43,073 nucleotides of DNA from an uncultured Bacteroidales bacterium (GTDB taxonomy: Bacteria > Bacteroidota > Bacteroidia > Bacteroidales > P3): the NCBI GenBank assembly GCA_900318665.1, contig ONLQ01000016.1, positions 1 to 43,073 of the forward strand, given 5' to 3'. This document shows, one piece after another, positions 42,901-43,073 of this stretch. The translations under genes and the position numbers were made by a program. The notes beneath the pieces were generated by a model. That model ran no database searches. It saw only the letters and a list, made by a program, of their open reading frames with translations, and was not told the DNA's origin. Position 1 is the stretch's first letter, and every line of letters starts with the position of its first letter.

Positions 42901-43073
42901 TGGCAACAAGACGGATGGTGTCGCGCATTGCAGCGTCGGCGGTAGCAGCCTGAGCGTCGATTTCAGCCTTGGTGTAACGGTCGTTGGCAACGGCACGGAC
43001 GGTGTCGCGCATTGCGGCATCAGCGGTAGCAGCCTGGCCATCGATCTCAGCCTTGGTGTAGCGGTCGTTGGCA
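39902..43073 (-). CDS. Giant surface protein: repeat stalk with C-terminal head domain (N-terminus beyond right edge)
   Basis: More than 1050 residues are encoded here, and the start lies past the window. The C-terminal ~260 residues (39905-40680) are the head shared with the two proteins at 15806-18496: TVKFSKGNLQYQATTSTWRF, GWIDLFAWGTSGW, MWRTLTSTEWSYLL, GAVFLPAAGYRNN and GFSVRLVQEDL. All upstream sequence is an Ala/Asp/Thr-rich helical stalk in which YTKxE[IV]-type motifs recur (YTKTEIDAQ, YTKLEVNDTL, YTKDEVEDKL, YTKDEIKDTI), usually after a DTI/DTL helix. Two stretches are near-perfect tandem repeats: six 18-residue units and at least four 28-residue units. The pattern suggests a long coiled-coil fibre, as in trimeric adhesins and phage tail fibres. 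No sorting domain is present. Likely an adhesin; ligand and export route unknown. Confidence 0.85.
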   Translation of the reverse strand, partial: ANDRYTKAEIDGQAATADAAMRDTVRAVANDRYTKAEIDAQAATADAAMRDTIRLVANDRYTKTEIDAQAATADAAMRDTIRLVANDRYTKTEIDGQAATADAAMRDTVRAVANDRYTKAEINAAIDTLATDNEVSAIQTTLTTAINGKVDTADFIDALTAQTAENNALRDTIRTVAASKLNVEDTMNLHNNVEANATAIAANAADIAAINTTIDDTAAYIMDSIRDVAADLRDNYMRITSIQSNYYNKTETYNKTEIDGFVSDLSAKELADSTTLGTAIETLAAKELADSTTLGAAIEAISAKGIADSAALGAAIETLATKELADSTTLGTAIETLAAKELADSTTLGTAIETLAAKELADSTTLGTAIDALTTVVNDTVTYIVDSIRNVAKNLNENYYTMAQVYPKAEVYTKENVNEALATKANTTDVYTKLEVNDTLADMRDSIAKQITDSLVRFGDKEWVNAQIATNNGSYLTKADVEDTLNYFLLKESLKDSLADYTATTIRQVLADTLAIYRDTVFQDVKDTLNAYWDTTNVRSIVNNRINEVSGILFTGATTILGCIHDSMNYVRDTISHYYTKDEVEDKLSNKADAIVLEAYWNTNAVRTYVKDTLDEYRNVTVRQAIKDTLDAYKTAVLDDAYAAKANTYTKDEIKDTIAHIYSNIYDSTLHKLNDTLKVYWDSNRVATAINDSIATIKTDITTLNSGVAELLANKLGTTAAEATYLKKVDTIHVYNYINDTLADMRDTISAFAHDTAEVLRDEMTAMKASYEAQIATLNDQIAKLAMFVGYGEGTLEAGAKFSVSSTKTVKFSKGNLQYQATTSTWRFAENQYDYIGAGNENIASDYDGWIDLFAWGTSGWNSGAAEYQPYSATSDNSNYNVGNNESNSMTGTFAKADWGVFNKISNGGNKANMWRTLTSTEWSYLLNYRAAENRFAKAQINGTNGLVIFPDEYAQPLTCPVLVSVNEGTAAYTTNTFTIANWNEMEAAGAVFLPAAGYRNNTDATNVNADGEYWSSTSSLDGKAGCIYFKSIQTTFPYNDGRHYGFSVRLVQEDL
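41955..42278 (-). repeat. 54-bp tandem repeat, six units (18 residues each)
   Basis: The plus-strand phrase GCAAGTTCTTTGGC recurs at 41991, 42045, 42099, 42207 and 42261, with a diverged copy at 42153, so the spacing is exactly 54 bases. Units encode KELADSTTLGTAIETLAA with a few substitutions. The fourth unit from the left is the most diverged (KGIADSAALGAAIETLAT). Confidence 0.92.
42717..43073 (-). repeat. 84-bp tandem repeat, at least four units (28 residues each), continuing past the edge
   Basis: The phrase TTGGTGTAGCGGTCGTTGGC (one base changed at 42969) begins at 42717, 42801, 42885, 42969 and 43053, exactly 84 bases apart. Each unit encodes a 28-residue block such as MRDTIRLVANDRYTKTEID plus AQAATADAA. 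Units vary between TIRLV and TVRAV, and between DAQ and DGQ. Confidence 0.93.

Noticed and set aside
41955-43073. Possible CRISPR array
   Set aside because: Repeats are contiguous, without unique spacers, and keep one reading frame across units; they are coding tandem repeats.

Overview
The window reads as a Bacteroidales (Bacteroidota) chromosome of roughly 50% GC. The evidence is a fused SecDF, a TonB-dependent receptor with a carboxypeptidase-like regulatory domain, a type IX secretion (T9SS) component resembling PorZ, a C-terminal T9SS sorting domain, DUF4301, a Bacteroidota-type urocanate hydratase, and many copies of the phylum's TAnnTTTG -7 promoter element, several with TTTG 19-20 bases upstream. 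No rRNA, tRNA, CRISPR array or insertion sequence was seen.

Layout. 1-8341 (minus strand): secDF, a small membrane protein, a large TonB-dependent receptor, and an open frame off the left edge whose N-terminal part is a T9SS-family surface protein and whose last ~60 residues look like PanB. 8378-13121: radC; then, minus strand, a secreted cyclophilin and pheS; then, plus strand, a lipoprotein and a DUF4301 protein. 13224-13566: an isolated unit with a consensus promoter, a foldable leader, a 44-codon basic gene and a perfect 18-bp terminator. 13846-18496: a four-gene operon of secreted proteins (a duplicated beta-barrel, a T9SS-tagged protein and two paralogues with a shared C-terminal 'head' domain). 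18504-19599 (minus): a YqiA-like hydrolase and a Nudix hydrolase. 19794-24671: a low-molecular-weight tyrosine phosphatase, then GT2 polyprenyl-phosphate glycosyltransferase, GT-C-like membrane protein and glycosidase-like lipoprotein. 24798-27773 (minus): an M16 zinc peptidase. 27883-36349: a Pro/Glu-rich protein, gmk, mreC, mreD, porZ, recO and a subtilase whose C-terminus looks like a beta-barrel. 36363-39750: hutU, ferritin and a HAD phosphatase. 39902-end (minus): a very long repeat-stalk protein carrying the same head domain as the 13846-18496 operon.

Functional themes. Much of the window concerns the cell envelope: Sec export (SecDF), T9SS (PorZ-like protein, sorting domain), outer-membrane receptors and barrels, shape proteins (MreC/MreD), envelope glycan modification (GT2/GT-C/GH) and surface adhesin-like proteins. 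Housekeeping genes (pheS, gmk, recO, radC) lie between these. The observations most worth a second look are the in-frame T9SS-protein/PanB chimera at the left edge, the 44-codon gene with its structured leader, the subtilase-barrel fusion, the GT2/GT-C/glycosidase operon, and the three-member head-domain family with one 28-/18-residue-repeat stalk.
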